DNA of 64,000 bases from DATBLE01 sp963791425 (GTDB lineage: Bacteria > Actinomycetota > Thermoleophilia > Gaiellales > Gaiellaceae). The position numbers and the translations under genes are program-made. The notes beneath the pieces were generated by a model. That model was not told the origin of the DNA. It searched no databases and saw only the letters and a program-made list of their open reading frames with translations. The stretch's first letter is position 1. Every line of letters starts with the position of its first letter. The stretch covers positions 62,001 to 126,000 of the forward strand of contig CAWBSE010000003.1 of NCBI GenBank assembly GCA_963791425.1, in the 5' to 3' direction. Shown one piece after another: positions 1 to 9,370 of this stretch.

Positions 1-682
1 CCGCGATCCCCTGGTCGGCGTGCGGCGAGATCCCCCAGCGGTCGACCGGGTGCCGGTAGGCCGCGTAGAAGGCGCCGCCCGACCAGACGAAGATGTTGCC
101 GAGCACGGTCTCGACCAGGCGGACGGCGACGATGTAGCCGAGCTTCATCCCGGTGCCGAACCACTCCGGCCCGGGGAGCACCTCGATCACGGGCGCCCAC
201 ATCAGCGCGCCGCACGTGAAGAAGAGCAGGTGCTGGACGGCGTGCAGGGCCGAGTGGTGCAGCGCGCCCTGGTACGCGACCGGCAGGTGCCAGAGCAGCA
301 GGTTCGCGGCCCAGATCGGGAACGCGACGAGCGGGTGCGTCAGGAAGCGGAGCCGCATCACCGCCGGCATCGCGAGCACCGGACGGAGCAGCGGGCCGGT
401 CAGGCCGGCGACCATGCACAGCGGCGCGAGGTCGCCGAGCAGGATGTGCTGGATCATGTGCACGAAGAAGAACTGCTGCTCGCCGAGCTTGTGGATCGGC
501 GAGGCGACGGCAAGGAACGCGAGGAACAGGCCGAGCCCGAAGACGAGTCGGCGCCAGAGCTCGACCGGCGTGCCCTTCGCCGCAAGCGTCGCTGCGCGCC
601 GGTAGTACATGAAGCCGGACGCAACGATCAGCGTCAGCGCGGCCGGGTCGAAGCTCCAGCTCGTAAGGGGCGAAGGGCCCAT
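1..682 (-). CDS. ctaG: CtaG-type cytochrome c oxidase assembly protein (3' part beyond window)
   Basis: Membrane protein of the caa3-type CtaG family, which helps assemble the copper centre of cytochrome c oxidase. Reading leftwards from the ATG at 680-682 gives MGPSPLTSWSFDP, then several hydrophobic segments and the family-like stretch VHMIQHILLGDLAPL. 227 codons are visible and the frame is open at base 1, so the C-terminus lies outside; family members are usually somewhat longer. It diverges from purM, with only 40 bp between the two starts. The family call is firm; the copper role is family knowledge. Confidence 0.85.
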   Translation of the reverse strand, partial: MGPSPLTSWSFDPAALTLIVASGFMYYRRAATLAAKGTPVELWRRLVFGLGLFLAFLAVASPIHKLGEQQFFFVHMIQHILLGDLAPLCMVAGLTGPLLRPVLAMPAVMRLRFLTHPLVAFPIWAANLLLWHLPVAYQGALHHSALHAVQHLLFFTCGALMWAPVIEVLPGPEWFGTGMKLGYIVAVRLVETVLGNIFVWSGGAFYAAYRHPVDRWGISPHADQGIA

Positions 683-722
683 TGGCGGAGTGTAGGCCCG
701 GCCCGCCGCTTAGACTCGCAGC

Positions 723-1622
723 GTGGGCAATGAGCCGACCTACGAGGCGGCCGGGGTCTCGCTCGCAACCGCCGGTGCGGTGGTCGAGCGGCTCCGGGCG
801 GCGGTCGAGTCGACCGGGGCCGAAGGCTTCGGCGCGTTCGCGGGGTTGTATCCGCTCGACGACCGACGCCTGCTCGCCGCGTCAATGGACTCGATCGGGA
901 CCAAGCCGATGGTCGCACGCGAGCGCGGGCTGCTCGGCAACTGCGGCGCCGACATGGCCGCGCACTGCATCAACGACGTGGCGACCACCGGAGCCGACCC
1001 GCTGTTCCTGCTCGACTACGTGGCGGCCAACCGGCTCGACCTCGAGCAGGTCGCCGAGCTGGTCGAGGGCGCGGCGGCGGTGTGCCGCGCCGCCCGGTGC
1101 GCGCTGATCGGCGGCGAGACCGCCGAGATGCCCGGCGTGTACCGCGAGGGCGAGCTCGACTTCGCCGCGACGTGCGTCGGGCTGGTCGACCGGCGTGACC
1201 TGGTCGACGGCTCGCGGGTCGAGGCCGGCGACTGGGTGGTCGGGTTCCCGTCGGCCGGCGTGCACGCGAACGGGTTCTCGCTCGTGCGCGGCGTCCTGGA
1301 CGTGGAGGACTACGACGGGGACGACCTGCTCGCGCCGACGCGGCTGTACCTCGACGACGTGCGGGCGCTGCGGCGTGACGCGGACGTGCGCGCGCTCGCG
1401 CACGTGACCGGCGGCGGGATCGAGGGCAACCTCTCGCGTGTGCTGCCGGACGGCGCGCACGCGGAGATCGACTGGGACGCGTGGGAGCGGCCGCCGGTGT
1501 TCGCGTGGCTCGCGCGGCACGTGGACGAAGAGGAGATGCGGCGCGTGTTCAACCTCGGGATCGGATACTGCGCGGTGGTCGCCGACCCGGCGGGCCGTCA
1601 GGTGATCGGGCGGATCGCGTGA
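723..1622 (+). CDS. purM: Phosphoribosylformylglycinamidine cyclo-ligase (AIR synthetase)
   Basis: Purine synthesis: ATP-dependent ring closure of FGAM to AIR. GTG start; 299 aa, shorter than the usual 330-350 aa. Visible PurM features are YEAAGVSLATAG at the N-terminus, SMDSIGTKPMVA, GADMAAHCINDVATTGA, the ALIGGETAEMPG segment, and the glycine-rich HVTGGGIEGNLSRVLP near residue 225. The stop overlaps the purN start (GTGA), so the two are probably translationally coupled in a purMNH operon. Confidence 0.95.
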   Translation: MGNEPTYEAAGVSLATAGAVVERLRAAVESTGAEGFGAFAGLYPLDDRRLLAASMDSIGTKPMVARERGLLGNCGADMAAHCINDVATTGADPLFLLDYVAANRLDLEQVAELVEGAAAVCRAARCALIGGETAEMPGVYREGELDFAATCVGLVDRRDLVDGSRVEAGDWVVGFPSAGVHANGFSLVRGVLDVEDYDGDDLLAPTRLYLDDVRALRRDADVRALAHVTGGGIEGNLSRVLPDGAHAEIDWDAWERPPVFAWLARHVDEEEMRRVFNLGIGYCAVVADPAGRQVIGRIA

Positions 1623-2122
1623 TCGGCGTGCTCGCGTCCGGCGAGGGCACGAACCTCCAGGCGCTGATCGACGCCGGGCTGCCGATCTCGGCGGTGGCGT
1701 CGAACCGGGCCGAGGCGCGGGCGCTGGAACGGGCGGAGACTGCAGGCATCCCGGCCGGCGTCTTCCACGACCAGCTCGAGATGGCGGACTGGCTCGAGGC
1801 CCACGGTGTGACGATTGTTGTTCTTGCGGGCTACATGCGCCTTCTGACGCCGGCGTTCCTCGAGCGGTTCGACCCGATCGTCAACGTCCATCCGTCGCTG
1901 CTGCCGTCCTTTCCGGGGCTGCACGCGATCGAGCAGGCGGTCGAGGCGGGAGTCTCCGAGACCGGCGTCACCGTGCACCTCGTCGACGAGGGCGTCGACA
2001 CCGGCCCGGTGCTCCGCCAGGAGCCCGTGGCGGTCGAGCCCGTCGTGTCGCTCGAGGAGCGAATCCACGAAGTCGAGCACCGGCTGCTGCCGGAGGTGGT
2101 GAGGGAACTGTGCGCGCACTGA
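1619..2122 (+). CDS. purN: Phosphoribosylglycinamide formyltransferase
   Basis: Transfers a formyl group from 10-formyl-THF to GAR in purine synthesis. The GTG start at 1619 overlaps the purM stop. 167 aa, at the short end for PurN. The N-terminal loop VLASGEGTNLQALID is the phosphate-binding motif. NVHPSLLPSFPG carries the catalytic Asn and His, and VDEGVDTGPV carries the catalytic Asp. The end overlaps purH by 13 bp. Confidence 0.95.
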   Translation: MIGVLASGEGTNLQALIDAGLPISAVASNRAEARALERAETAGIPAGVFHDQLEMADWLEAHGVTIVVLAGYMRLLTPAFLERFDPIVNVHPSLLPSFPGLHAIEQAVEAGVSETGVTVHLVDEGVDTGPVLRQEPVAVEPVVSLEERIHEVEHRLLPEVVRELCAH

Positions 2123-3642
2123 TCTCGGTGTACGACAAGGAGGGGCTGGACGAGTTCGCGGGCGGGCTGAACGAGCTCGGCTGGGAGCTGGTCGCGAGCG
2201 GGGGGACGGCCGCGTACCTGGAGGAGCGCGAGCTGCCGGTCACGCGGGTCGAGAACCTGACCGGCTTCACGGAGATGCTCGGGCACCGGGTGGTCACGCT
2301 CCACCCGGCGGTGCACGGTGGGATCCTCGCGCGGCGCGACATCCCGGAGGACGTCGCCGATCTCGACGAGCACGGGATCCGCCCGATCGACATGGTCGTC
2401 GTCAACCTCTACCCGTTCACCGAGGTCGCCTCGAAGCACGGCGTCACCGAGGAGGAAGCGGTCGAGATGATCGACATCGGCGGACCCGCTCTGCTGCGCG
2501 GCGCGGCGAAGAACTTCCTCCACGTGGCCGCGGTCGCGCGGCCCGAGCGGTACGGCCCCGTCCTCGAGGAGCTGCGCGAGACGGGCGAGCTGTCGGTCGA
2601 CACGCGCCGCTCGCTGGCGAGCGAGACGTTCGTGGTCACCGCCGCGTACGAGTCGGCGATCTCGGCGTGGTTCAACGACCGGGAGACGTTCCCGGCGGGC
2701 CTGATCCCGACGTTCTGGCGCGAGCGGAACCTTGCCTACGGCGAGAACCCGCACCAGCGCGCCGCGTACTACGCGGAGGCGGGCGCGCGCCGCCACCTGC
2801 TCTCGCGGGTCGAGCAGCTGAACGGGCGCGAGCTCTCGTACAACAACCTGAACGACCTGTCCGCGGCCAGGCAGCTGTCGGAGGAGTTCACGCTGCCGGC
2901 CTGCGTGATCGTCAAGCACGCGAACCCCTGCGGCGTGGCCGTGGCGGGCGCGATCGAGGACGCGTACCCGCGGGCGGTCGGCTCCGACCCGGTGTCGGCG
3001 TACGGCGGGGTGGTCGTCCTGAACCGGCCGGTGTCGGTGGAGCTGGCGGAGCGGATCGCCGAGCAGTTCGTCGAGGTGCTGTTCGCGCCCGGGTACGAGG
3101 ACGGGGCGCTGGACGTGCTGAGGCAGAAGGAGGCGACGCGCATCCTCGACTCGACCGAGCGGCGCCATGCGGCGATGGGCGAGCGCGACTACCGCCGGGT
3201 GGTCGGCGGGCTGCTCGCGCAGGACCGCGACAGCGACGTCGACGACCGCGACGAGATGATCGTCGTCTGCGGCGACCCCGAGGAGTCCGACTGGGGCGAC
3301 CTCCTGTTCGCCTGGCGCGTGTGCAAGCACGTCACGTCGAACGCGATCGTGATCGCCAAGGATCTCCGGACGATCGGGATCGGCGCCGGCCAGATGAGCC
3401 GCGTCGACGCCGTCCGCCTCGCGCTCGACAAGGCGGAGGAGCACGGCCACGACGTGGCCGGCGCCGCGCTCGCCTCCGACGCGTTCTTCCCGTTCCCCGA
3501 CGGCCCGATGCTGGCACTCGACCTCGGCGTGACGGGAATCATCCAGCCGGGCGGATCGAAGCGCGACTCGGACGTGGTCGCCGCAGTCAAGACGGCGAAC
3601 GCGACGATGGTCTTCACCGGCCGCCGCCACTTCAGACACTGA
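2110..3642 (+). CDS. purH: Bifunctional AICAR formyltransferase/IMP cyclohydrolase
   Basis: Last two steps of IMP synthesis. 510 aa from a GTG start, close to family length. Residues 1-120 form the MGS-like cyclohydrolase domain (ALISVYDKEGLDEFA, VASGGTAAYL, TLHPAVHGGILARR). The remainder is the AICAR transformylase, with CVIVKHANPCGVAV carrying the Lys-His catalytic pair and SDAFFPFPDG with QPGGSKRD near the end. Third gene of the overlapping purM-purN-purH run. A perfect palindrome follows 17 bp after the stop. Confidence 0.96.
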   Translation: MRALISVYDKEGLDEFAGGLNELGWELVASGGTAAYLEERELPVTRVENLTGFTEMLGHRVVTLHPAVHGGILARRDIPEDVADLDEHGIRPIDMVVVNLYPFTEVASKHGVTEEEAVEMIDIGGPALLRGAAKNFLHVAAVARPERYGPVLEELRETGELSVDTRRSLASETFVVTAAYESAISAWFNDRETFPAGLIPTFWRERNLAYGENPHQRAAYYAEAGARRHLLSRVEQLNGRELSYNNLNDLSAARQLSEEFTLPACVIVKHANPCGVAVAGAIEDAYPRAVGSDPVSAYGGVVVLNRPVSVELAERIAEQFVEVLFAPGYEDGALDVLRQKEATRILDSTERRHAAMGERDYRRVVGGLLAQDRDSDVDDRDEMIVVCGDPEESDWGDLLFAWRVCKHVTSNAIVIAKDLRTIGIGAGQMSRVDAVRLALDKAEEHGHDVAGAALASDAFFPFPDGPMLALDLGVTGIIQPGGSKRDSDVVAAVKTANATMVFTGRRHFRH

Positions 3643-3659
3643 GCGTCGTCCCCAACGGC

Positions 3660-3683
3660 ACGTCCGGTGCCGGCACCGGACGT
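3660..3683. repeat. Perfect 24-bp palindrome downstream of purH
   Basis: The arms ACGTCCGGTGCC and GGCACCGGACGT are exact reverse complements with no loop. It sits between the purH stop and the next start. It could act as a bidirectional terminator-like hairpin without a T-tract, a protein-binding site, or one copy of a dispersed intergenic repeat. I see no second exact copy in this window. Confidence 0.6.
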
Positions 3684-3716
3684 GTCCTGCGCGGGCATGT
3701 CCGTTAGCGTTGGCGC

Positions 3717-4667
3717 ATGACGCCCGCGGCACCGACCTTCGACGACGTCCTCGCTGCGCGCGAGCGGATCGCGCCGTACCTGCGCGAGACGGCGCTCAAC
3801 CGCTACCCCGCGCTCGACGAGCTCGTCGGCGCCGAGACCTGGGTGAAGCACGAGAACCACCTGCCGGTGTGCAACTTCAAGGTGCGCGGCGGCGTCAACC
3901 TGGTCTCGCAGCTCCCCGACGACGAGCGCGCCCGCGGTCTCGTCACCGCGTCGACCGGGAACCACGGCCAGTCGATCGCGTTCGCCGCCCGCGCGTTCGG
4001 CGTCCGCGCGGTCATCTGCGTTCCGGAGGGCGCGAACCCGGTCAAGGTCGCCTCGATCCGCGGCCTCGGCGCCGAGATCGTCGAGCACGGTCGCGACTTC
4101 GACGAGGCGCGGGAGCAGTGCGAGACGCTCTCGCACGAGCACGGATACCGCTACGTCCACTCCGGGAACGAACCGCACCTGATCGCCGGCGTCGGGACGC
4201 ACACGCTCGAGACGCTCGAGCGGCAGCCCGATCTCGACGTTCTGATCGTCCCGATCGGCGGCGGCAGCGGCGCGGCCGGCGCCTGCATCGCCGCGGCGGC
4301 GATGCGTCCCGGGCTGCGCGTGATCGGCGTCCAGTCCGAAGCGGCGCCCGCCGCCTACCGGTCGTGGCAGGAGGGCCGCGTCGTCGAGGACGAGATGAAC
4401 ACCGCCGCCGAGGGGCTCCAGACCCGCGTCGGATTTGCTCTCCCGGTCGCGATCCTGCACGAGCACCTGAAGGAGTTCGTGCTCGTCTCCGAGGCCGAGA
4501 TCTTCTCGGCGACGCGGCAGATGATCGAGTGCACGCGCAACCTGGTCGAGGGGGCCGGCGCCGCGCCGCTCGCCGCCGCGCTGAAGCTCGACCTCGCCGG
4601 GAAGAAGGTCGGACTGATCGCGAGCGGCGGGAACATCACCGTCGCCCAACTGAAGGAGCTCCTATGA
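3717..4667 (+). CDS. PLP-dependent threonine/serine dehydratase-like enzyme
   Basis: Fold-type II PLP enzyme of the threonine ammonia-lyase family, expected to deaminate threonine or serine to a 2-oxoacid. 316 aa, without the regulatory ACT domain of biosynthetic IlvA, so catabolic-type in length. The PLP lysine is in NFKVRGG (about residue 55), which departs from the usual S-F-K-x-R-G. The substrate loop TASTGNHGQSIAFAA and the phosphate-binding IVPIGGGSGAAGA follow. The ATG at 3717 is chosen by homology; the stop overlaps the next gene (ATGA). Confidence 0.85.
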   Translation: MTPAAPTFDDVLAARERIAPYLRETALNRYPALDELVGAETWVKHENHLPVCNFKVRGGVNLVSQLPDDERARGLVTASTGNHGQSIAFAARAFGVRAVICVPEGANPVKVASIRGLGAEIVEHGRDFDEAREQCETLSHEHGYRYVHSGNEPHLIAGVGTHTLETLERQPDLDVLIVPIGGGSGAAGACIAAAAMRPGLRVIGVQSEAAPAAYRSWQEGRVVEDEMNTAAEGLQTRVGFALPVAILHEHLKEFVLVSEAEIFSATRQMIECTRNLVEGAGAAPLAAALKLDLAGKKVGLIASGGNITVAQLKELL

Positions 4668-5536
4668 CCGAGGGAACCGTCCCGTTCGAGGGCGGCGAGA
4701 CGTGGTACCGGATCGTCGGCGACGCGGAGGAGCCGGGGAAGCTGCCGCTCGTCTGCCTGCACGGCGGCCCAGGCGCGCCCCACGACTACCTCGAGCCGCT
4801 CGAAGCGCTCGCCGAGACCGGCCGCCGGGTCGTCGTCTACGACCAGATCGGCTGCGGCAAGTCGTGGGTCGAGAAGCCCGCCGACTTCTGGACGGTCGAC
4901 CTGTTCGTGCGCGAGGTTCAGGCGGTCCGCGACGCGCTCGGCCTCGACCGGATCCACCTGTTCGGCTCGTCGTGGGGCGCGATGCTCTCGATGGAGTACG
5001 CGCTCACCCAGCCGACCGGCGTCGCGAGCCTGGTGCTCTCCTCGGGTCCCGCGAGCATTCCGCTGTGGGCCGAGGAGACGACCCGCCTGAAGAACGAGCT
5101 CCCGGACGAGATCCGGGAGGTGCTCGACACGACCGAAGTGGGATCGCCCGAGTACGAGGAGGCGGCGGCGGCGTTCTACGCGCGGCACGTCTGCCGTGTC
5201 GTCCCGAACCCCGACTTCGTCCTGCGGACGTTCACCGGGCTGGCCGAGCATCCCGACGTCTACATGACCATGCAGGGCCCGAACGAGTTCGTGATCACGG
5301 GGACGCTGAAGGACTGGGACATCACCGCGCGCCTGCCCGAGATCCGGGTTCCGACGCTGGTCACCGCGGGCGCACACGACGAGTTCACGCCGCGCCAGGC
5401 CCAGGTCGTGCACCAGGGCATCCCCGGCTCGGAGCTCGTCACGTTCGAGGACAGCTCGCACATGCAGTACGTCGAGGAGCCGGAGCGGTACACGGCGGTC
5501 GTCACCGAGTTCCTCGACCGCGTCGAGCGCGGGTAG
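4664..5536 (+). CDS. pip: Proline iminopeptidase-type alpha/beta hydrolase
   Basis: Predicted to release N-terminal proline from peptides (peptidase S33 type). 290 aa from an ATG that overlaps the upstream stop. CLHGGPGAPHDYLEPL carries the HGGPG oxyanion motif, VVYDQIGCGKS is family-typical, and FGSSWGAMLSMEYA is the nucleophile elbow with the catalytic serine. An Asp in GAHDEFTP and His in EDSSHMQYVE complete the triad. Proline specificity is inferred from the family. Confidence 0.85.
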   Translation: MTEGTVPFEGGETWYRIVGDAEEPGKLPLVCLHGGPGAPHDYLEPLEALAETGRRVVVYDQIGCGKSWVEKPADFWTVDLFVREVQAVRDALGLDRIHLFGSSWGAMLSMEYALTQPTGVASLVLSSGPASIPLWAEETTRLKNELPDEIREVLDTTEVGSPEYEEAAAAFYARHVCRVVPNPDFVLRTFTGLAEHPDVYMTMQGPNEFVITGTLKDWDITARLPEIRVPTLVTAGAHDEFTPRQAQVVHQGIPGSELVTFEDSSHMQYVEEPERYTAVVTEFLDRVERG

Positions 5537-5548
5537 GATCGGCGCCGC

Positions 5549-6931
5549 GTGGCGCGGGAGTACCAAACCCTGCTCGACCTGATCGGCAACACGCCGATCG
5601 TCCGCCTCCAGAAGATCGGCCGGGAGCTCGGCCCCACCCTGCTCGCGAAGCTCGAGTACCTCAACCCGGGAGGCTCGAACAAGGACCGGATCGCGCTGAG
5701 CATGATCGACGAGGCCGAGCGCACCGGGAAGCTCAAGCCGGGCGGGACGATCGTCGAGCCGACGTCAGGCAACACCGGCGTCGGCCTCGCGCTCGCCGCG
5801 GCGATCAAGGGCTACAAGATGATCTTCGTCGTCCCCGACAAGGTCGCGCCGGAGAAGATCGCGCTGCTGCGCGCGTTCGGCGCCGACGTCGTCATCTGCC
5901 CGACCGCGGTCGACGCCGACTCGCCGGAGAGCTACTACCTCGTCTCCGACCGCCTCGCCGAGGAGATCCCCGGCGCGTACAAGCCCGACCAGTACTCGAA
6001 CCAGGGCAACCCGGACGCGCATTACCGGACGACCGGGCCCGAGATCTGGGAGCAGATGGGCGGCGAGCTCGACGTGATCGTGATGAGCGTCGGCACCGGC
6101 GGCTCGATCACCGGCACCGCCCGGTACCTGAAAGAGCAGAAGCCCGACATCGTCGTCGTCGGCGCCGACCCCGAGGGCTCGATCTACTCGGGCGGCCCGG
6201 TGCACCCGTACCTCGTCGAGGGGATCGGCAAGGACGGCTTCCCGGCGAGCTTCGACCCGTCGGTCGTCGACGAGTACGTGCGCGTGTCCGACCGCAATTC
6301 GTTCCTGATGACGCGCCGCCTCGCGCGCGAGGAAGGCATCCTCGCCGGCGGCTCCGGCGGCACCTCCGTCTGCGCGATGCTGGAGACGGCGAAGAGCTAC
6401 GGCCCGGAGACGACGATCCTGACGACGATCCCCGACGGCGGCCGCGGCTACCTCTCGAAGATCTTCGACGACAACTGGATGCTCGAGCACGGCTTCCTCG
6501 AGCGCCACGGCGCGCCCGACACGGTCGAGGAGGTGCTCGCGTTCAAGCACGCCGACAACGGCGTTCCGGCCCTGGTCACCTGCGAGCCGCAGCAGAAGCT
6601 GGGCGCCGCGATCGAGCTGATGCAGCGGTACGGGATCTCGCAGCTCCCGGTCGTCCGCAAGTCGCCGGCCGAGACGCTCTCGGACGTGATCGGCTCGCTG
6701 AACGAGCGCACGCTGCTCGACCGCATCTTCCGCAACCCGGACGCGCTCGGCGAGGAGGTCGCCGCCGCGATGCAGCCGCCGCTCGCCGCCGTCGACTCGA
6801 GCGACTCGGTCGACGAGGTGTTCGCCGACCTGCGTGGCCAGAACCAGGCGGTGGTCATCGTTCGGAACGGCAAGCCGGGCGCGGTGCTGACCCGCTCGGA
6901 CCTGCTCGAGTACCTGGCCCACCGGCGCTGA
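5549..6931 (+). CDS. cbs: Cystathionine beta-synthase
   Basis: Condenses serine and homocysteine to cystathionine (transsulfuration). 460 aa: PLP catalytic core (residues 1 to about 320) followed by two CBS domains (about 335-460). PLP lysine in LNPGGSNKDRIAL (about residue 45); TSGNTGVGLALAAA is the substrate loop and SVGTGGSITGTARYL binds the PLP phosphate. GTG start 12 bp after the previous stop. A cystathionine gamma-synthase/lyase lies 3.4 kb downstream on the same strand, which supports the pathway assignment. Confidence 0.92.
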   Translation: MAREYQTLLDLIGNTPIVRLQKIGRELGPTLLAKLEYLNPGGSNKDRIALSMIDEAERTGKLKPGGTIVEPTSGNTGVGLALAAAIKGYKMIFVVPDKVAPEKIALLRAFGADVVICPTAVDADSPESYYLVSDRLAEEIPGAYKPDQYSNQGNPDAHYRTTGPEIWEQMGGELDVIVMSVGTGGSITGTARYLKEQKPDIVVVGADPEGSIYSGGPVHPYLVEGIGKDGFPASFDPSVVDEYVRVSDRNSFLMTRRLAREEGILAGGSGGTSVCAMLETAKSYGPETTILTTIPDGGRGYLSKIFDDNWMLEHGFLERHGAPDTVEEVLAFKHADNGVPALVTCEPQQKLGAAIELMQRYGISQLPVVRKSPAETLSDVIGSLNERTLLDRIFRNPDALGEEVAAAMQPPLAAVDSSDSVDEVFADLRGQNQAVVIVRNGKPGAVLTRSDLLEYLAHRR

Positions 6932-7631
6932 CCCGGATCGCCCTGATCTCGGACGCCCACGGGAACGCCGTCGGGCTGCGCGCGGCGCTCGACGACCTGG
7001 CCGGGCGCGGCGTCGACGAGGTCGTCTCGCTCGGCGACGTCGCCCAGGGCGGCCCGCAGCCGGTCGAGTGTCTCGAGACTCGTTCGAGAAGCGGGCGCAC
7101 AGGACCGTGATGGGGAACTCGGACGCGTTCTTGCTCGATCCCGACCTGAGCTCCGAGCGCACGACCGACCGCCACATCGCCCAGCGGGAGTGGTCGCTCG
7201 GGCGTCTGAGCGAGAAGCACCTTTCCTACATGCGCTCCTTCGAGCCGACCGTCGACGTCGACCTCGACGGCGCCCGGCTGCTCTGCTTCCACGGGACGCC
7301 GGCCTCGTACGACGAGATCGTCCTCCCCGGCGACCCGACCGATCCGTTCGACGGCACCGGCGCCGACATGCTCGCCGGCGGCCACGTCCACATCCAGCAG
7401 CTGCGACGCGTCGGCGAGGCGGTCTACGTCAACCCCGGCAGCGTCGGCTGCGGGTACGGGAGCGTCGAGCCGGAGGGCTTCAGCCTCGACCCCTGGGCGT
7501 CGTATGCGATCGTCGAGCGGGAGTCCGTCGAGTTCCACCGCGTGCCGTTCGATCTCGAGGAGCTGACGGCGATCACCGAGGCGAGCGGATTACCGTTCCC
7601 CGAACACACGTTGAGCCTCTACAGACGGTGA
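6928..7631 (+). CDS. Metallophosphoesterase, frame broken
   Basis: Calcineurin-like phosphoesterase of the YfcE/MJ0936 type. Metal motifs are all present but in two frames: SDAHGN and SLGDVAQGG in the first, then MGNSD, CFHGTPASYDE and GGHVHIQ in the second. The break is at 7078-7110; dropping one C at 7081 and one at 7106 gives a continuous reading of normal spacing. The only plausible start is CTG at 6928, overlapping the cbs stop (CTGA) and giving (M)TRIALISDAHGN. Confidence 0.8.
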
Positions 7632-8226
7632 AGCTCTACAACTCACAGCTGTCCGGAAACTGCTGGAAGGCGCGTCAGATCCTCGCGCTGCGCGGGATCG
7701 AGTACGAGCGCATCGAGGTCGACGTGTTCGACCGGTCGAACCGCCCCGAGATCCTCGGCGGCAAGAACCCGGCGCTGCGCGTGCCGACGCTCGAGCTCGA
7801 CGACGGCGAGTGCCTCGCCGAGTCGAACGCGATCCTCTGGTACCTCGCCGACGGCTCCGAGTACGTCCCGACCGACCCGCTCGAGCGCGCGCGCTGCCTC
7901 CAGTGGATGTTCTTCGAGCAGTACGAGGTCGAGCCCGCGATCGCGGTCGCGCGGTTCTGGATCGGGCTGCTCGGCGAGCGCGAGAAGTACCGCGACCAGC
8001 TGGAGGCAAGTGGCGCGCAGGCAACAAGGCGCTCGCCGCCGTGGACGGCCACCTCGACGGCCGCCACTGGCTCGTCGGCGACGGCTTCACCGTGGCGGAC
8101 ATCTCGATCTACGCCTACACGCATGTCGCGGAGGACGGCGACTTCGACCTCGGGCAGTACCCGAACGTGCAGGCGTGGATCGGCCGGGTGGCAGCGGTGC
8201 CCGGCTACGTGACCCTCGAGGCCTAG
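7628..8226 (+). CDS. Glutathione S-transferase family protein, frame broken
   Basis: Two-domain GST-like protein. The N-terminal thioredoxin-fold domain begins KLYNSQLSGNCWKARQILA and contains the cis-Pro region RVPTLELDDGECLAESNAI. The C-terminal helical domain ends with HWLVGDGFTVADISIYAYTH. The frame changes near 8008; one missing base restores EAKWRAGNKAL. GTG start overlaps the preceding stop. Substrate unknown; many actinobacteria lack glutathione, so the thiol partner is uncertain. Confidence 0.8.
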
Positions 8227-8235
8227 CCGCCGGCG

Positions 8236-9370
8236 ATGGAGACGGTCCCGCTCGCGCAACTGCGCCGCTACGTCGTCGCGCACCAGGGCTACGCCACCCG
8301 CTTCCGCCGCGGCCGCGCCGCCGACGTCGCCGCCGCCGTCCGCCGGCTCGGCTGCGTGCAGCTCGACTCGATCTCGACGGTCGGCCGGGCGCACCGGTTG
8401 ACCGCTCTCGTCCCGGATCGGCCACTACCCCGAGCGCGCGGTGTCGCGGCTCCTCCGGGACGGCCGCATCTTCGAGTACTGGGCCCACGAGGCCTGCCTG
8501 GTCCCGATCGAGGACTATCCGCTCTTCAAGTGGCGGATGGCAGAACTGCGCCACCGGCACTGGTGGGGGCGAAAGCACGACCACGACCCGCAGGTGAAGG
8601 CGGCCGTGCTCGAGGCGGTGCGCGATCACGGCCCGCTCCCGACGCGGTTCTTCGAGGGCGGGGGCGGCGGCGGCATGTGGAACTGGAAGCCGGAGAAGCT
8701 GATCCTCGAGGACCTGTTCGCCGCCGGGGAGATCGTCGTCTCGGGACGGGACGGGTTCCAGCGGCTCTACGACCTGCCGGAGCGGGTGATCCCGCGCGAG
8801 GCGCTCGACGCGCCCACCCCGACCGAAGAGGAGTTCCGGCGCGGCTACGCGCTCCGCGCCGTTCAGGGCCGCGGCGCCCTGACCGAGTCCGGAATCGCCG
8901 AGCACTGCCGCTTCCGGGGCGGGATCAAGGCGATGCGCCCGATCGTCGACGGGCTCGCGGCGGAGGGGCTCGTCCGTCGGGTCGCGGTCGACGACGGCGG
9001 CCCGCCGGTCGTCGTGCCGGCGGATGCCGAGATCGACGGTCAGCCGACCGGGGGCGTCCTGCTCTGCCCGTTCGACAACCTGGTCTGGGACCGCGCCTTC
9101 CTCGAGCGCGTGTTCGGCTTCGACCACCTGATCGAGGTCTACAAGCCGGAGCCGCAGCGGGTGTTCGGCTACTACGTGCTGCCGTTCCTCTACGGCGACC
9201 GGATCGTCGGCCGGGCCGATCTCAAGGCGGACCGGGCGGAGGGCGTGCTTCGGGTGAAGGCGTTCCACCTCGAGCCGAAGGTGCGGCAGTCGGGCGCGCT
9301 GGAGACGGCGTTCGACAAGGCGCTCGACCGGCTCGCCCGCGTGCTCGACCTCGCTACTGTCGCGCGATGA
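8236..9370 (+). CDS. YcaQ-like winged-helix protein (copy 1), frame broken
   Basis: Member of the winged-helix DNA-binding family that includes the crosslink-repair glycosylase YcaQ. The N-terminal part RLGCVQLDSISTVGRAH and later EYWAHEACLVP, RHRHWWGRK, LLCPFDNLVWDR and VFGYYVLPFLYGDRIVGR are family hallmarks. The first 59 codons are in another frame; dropping one C at 8413 joins them. Followed by a second paralogue with an ATGA overlap. DNA-repair function is inferred from the family. Confidence 0.82.

Noticed and set aside
1831..3732. Long minus-strand open frame of 633 codons opposite purN and purH
   Set aside because: Arg/Asp/His-rich translation without motifs, exactly opposite well-recognised genes; a GC-rich third-position shadow. 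The same applies to the other long antisense frames, for example 8087-10240, 10183-12300 and 40968-43850.
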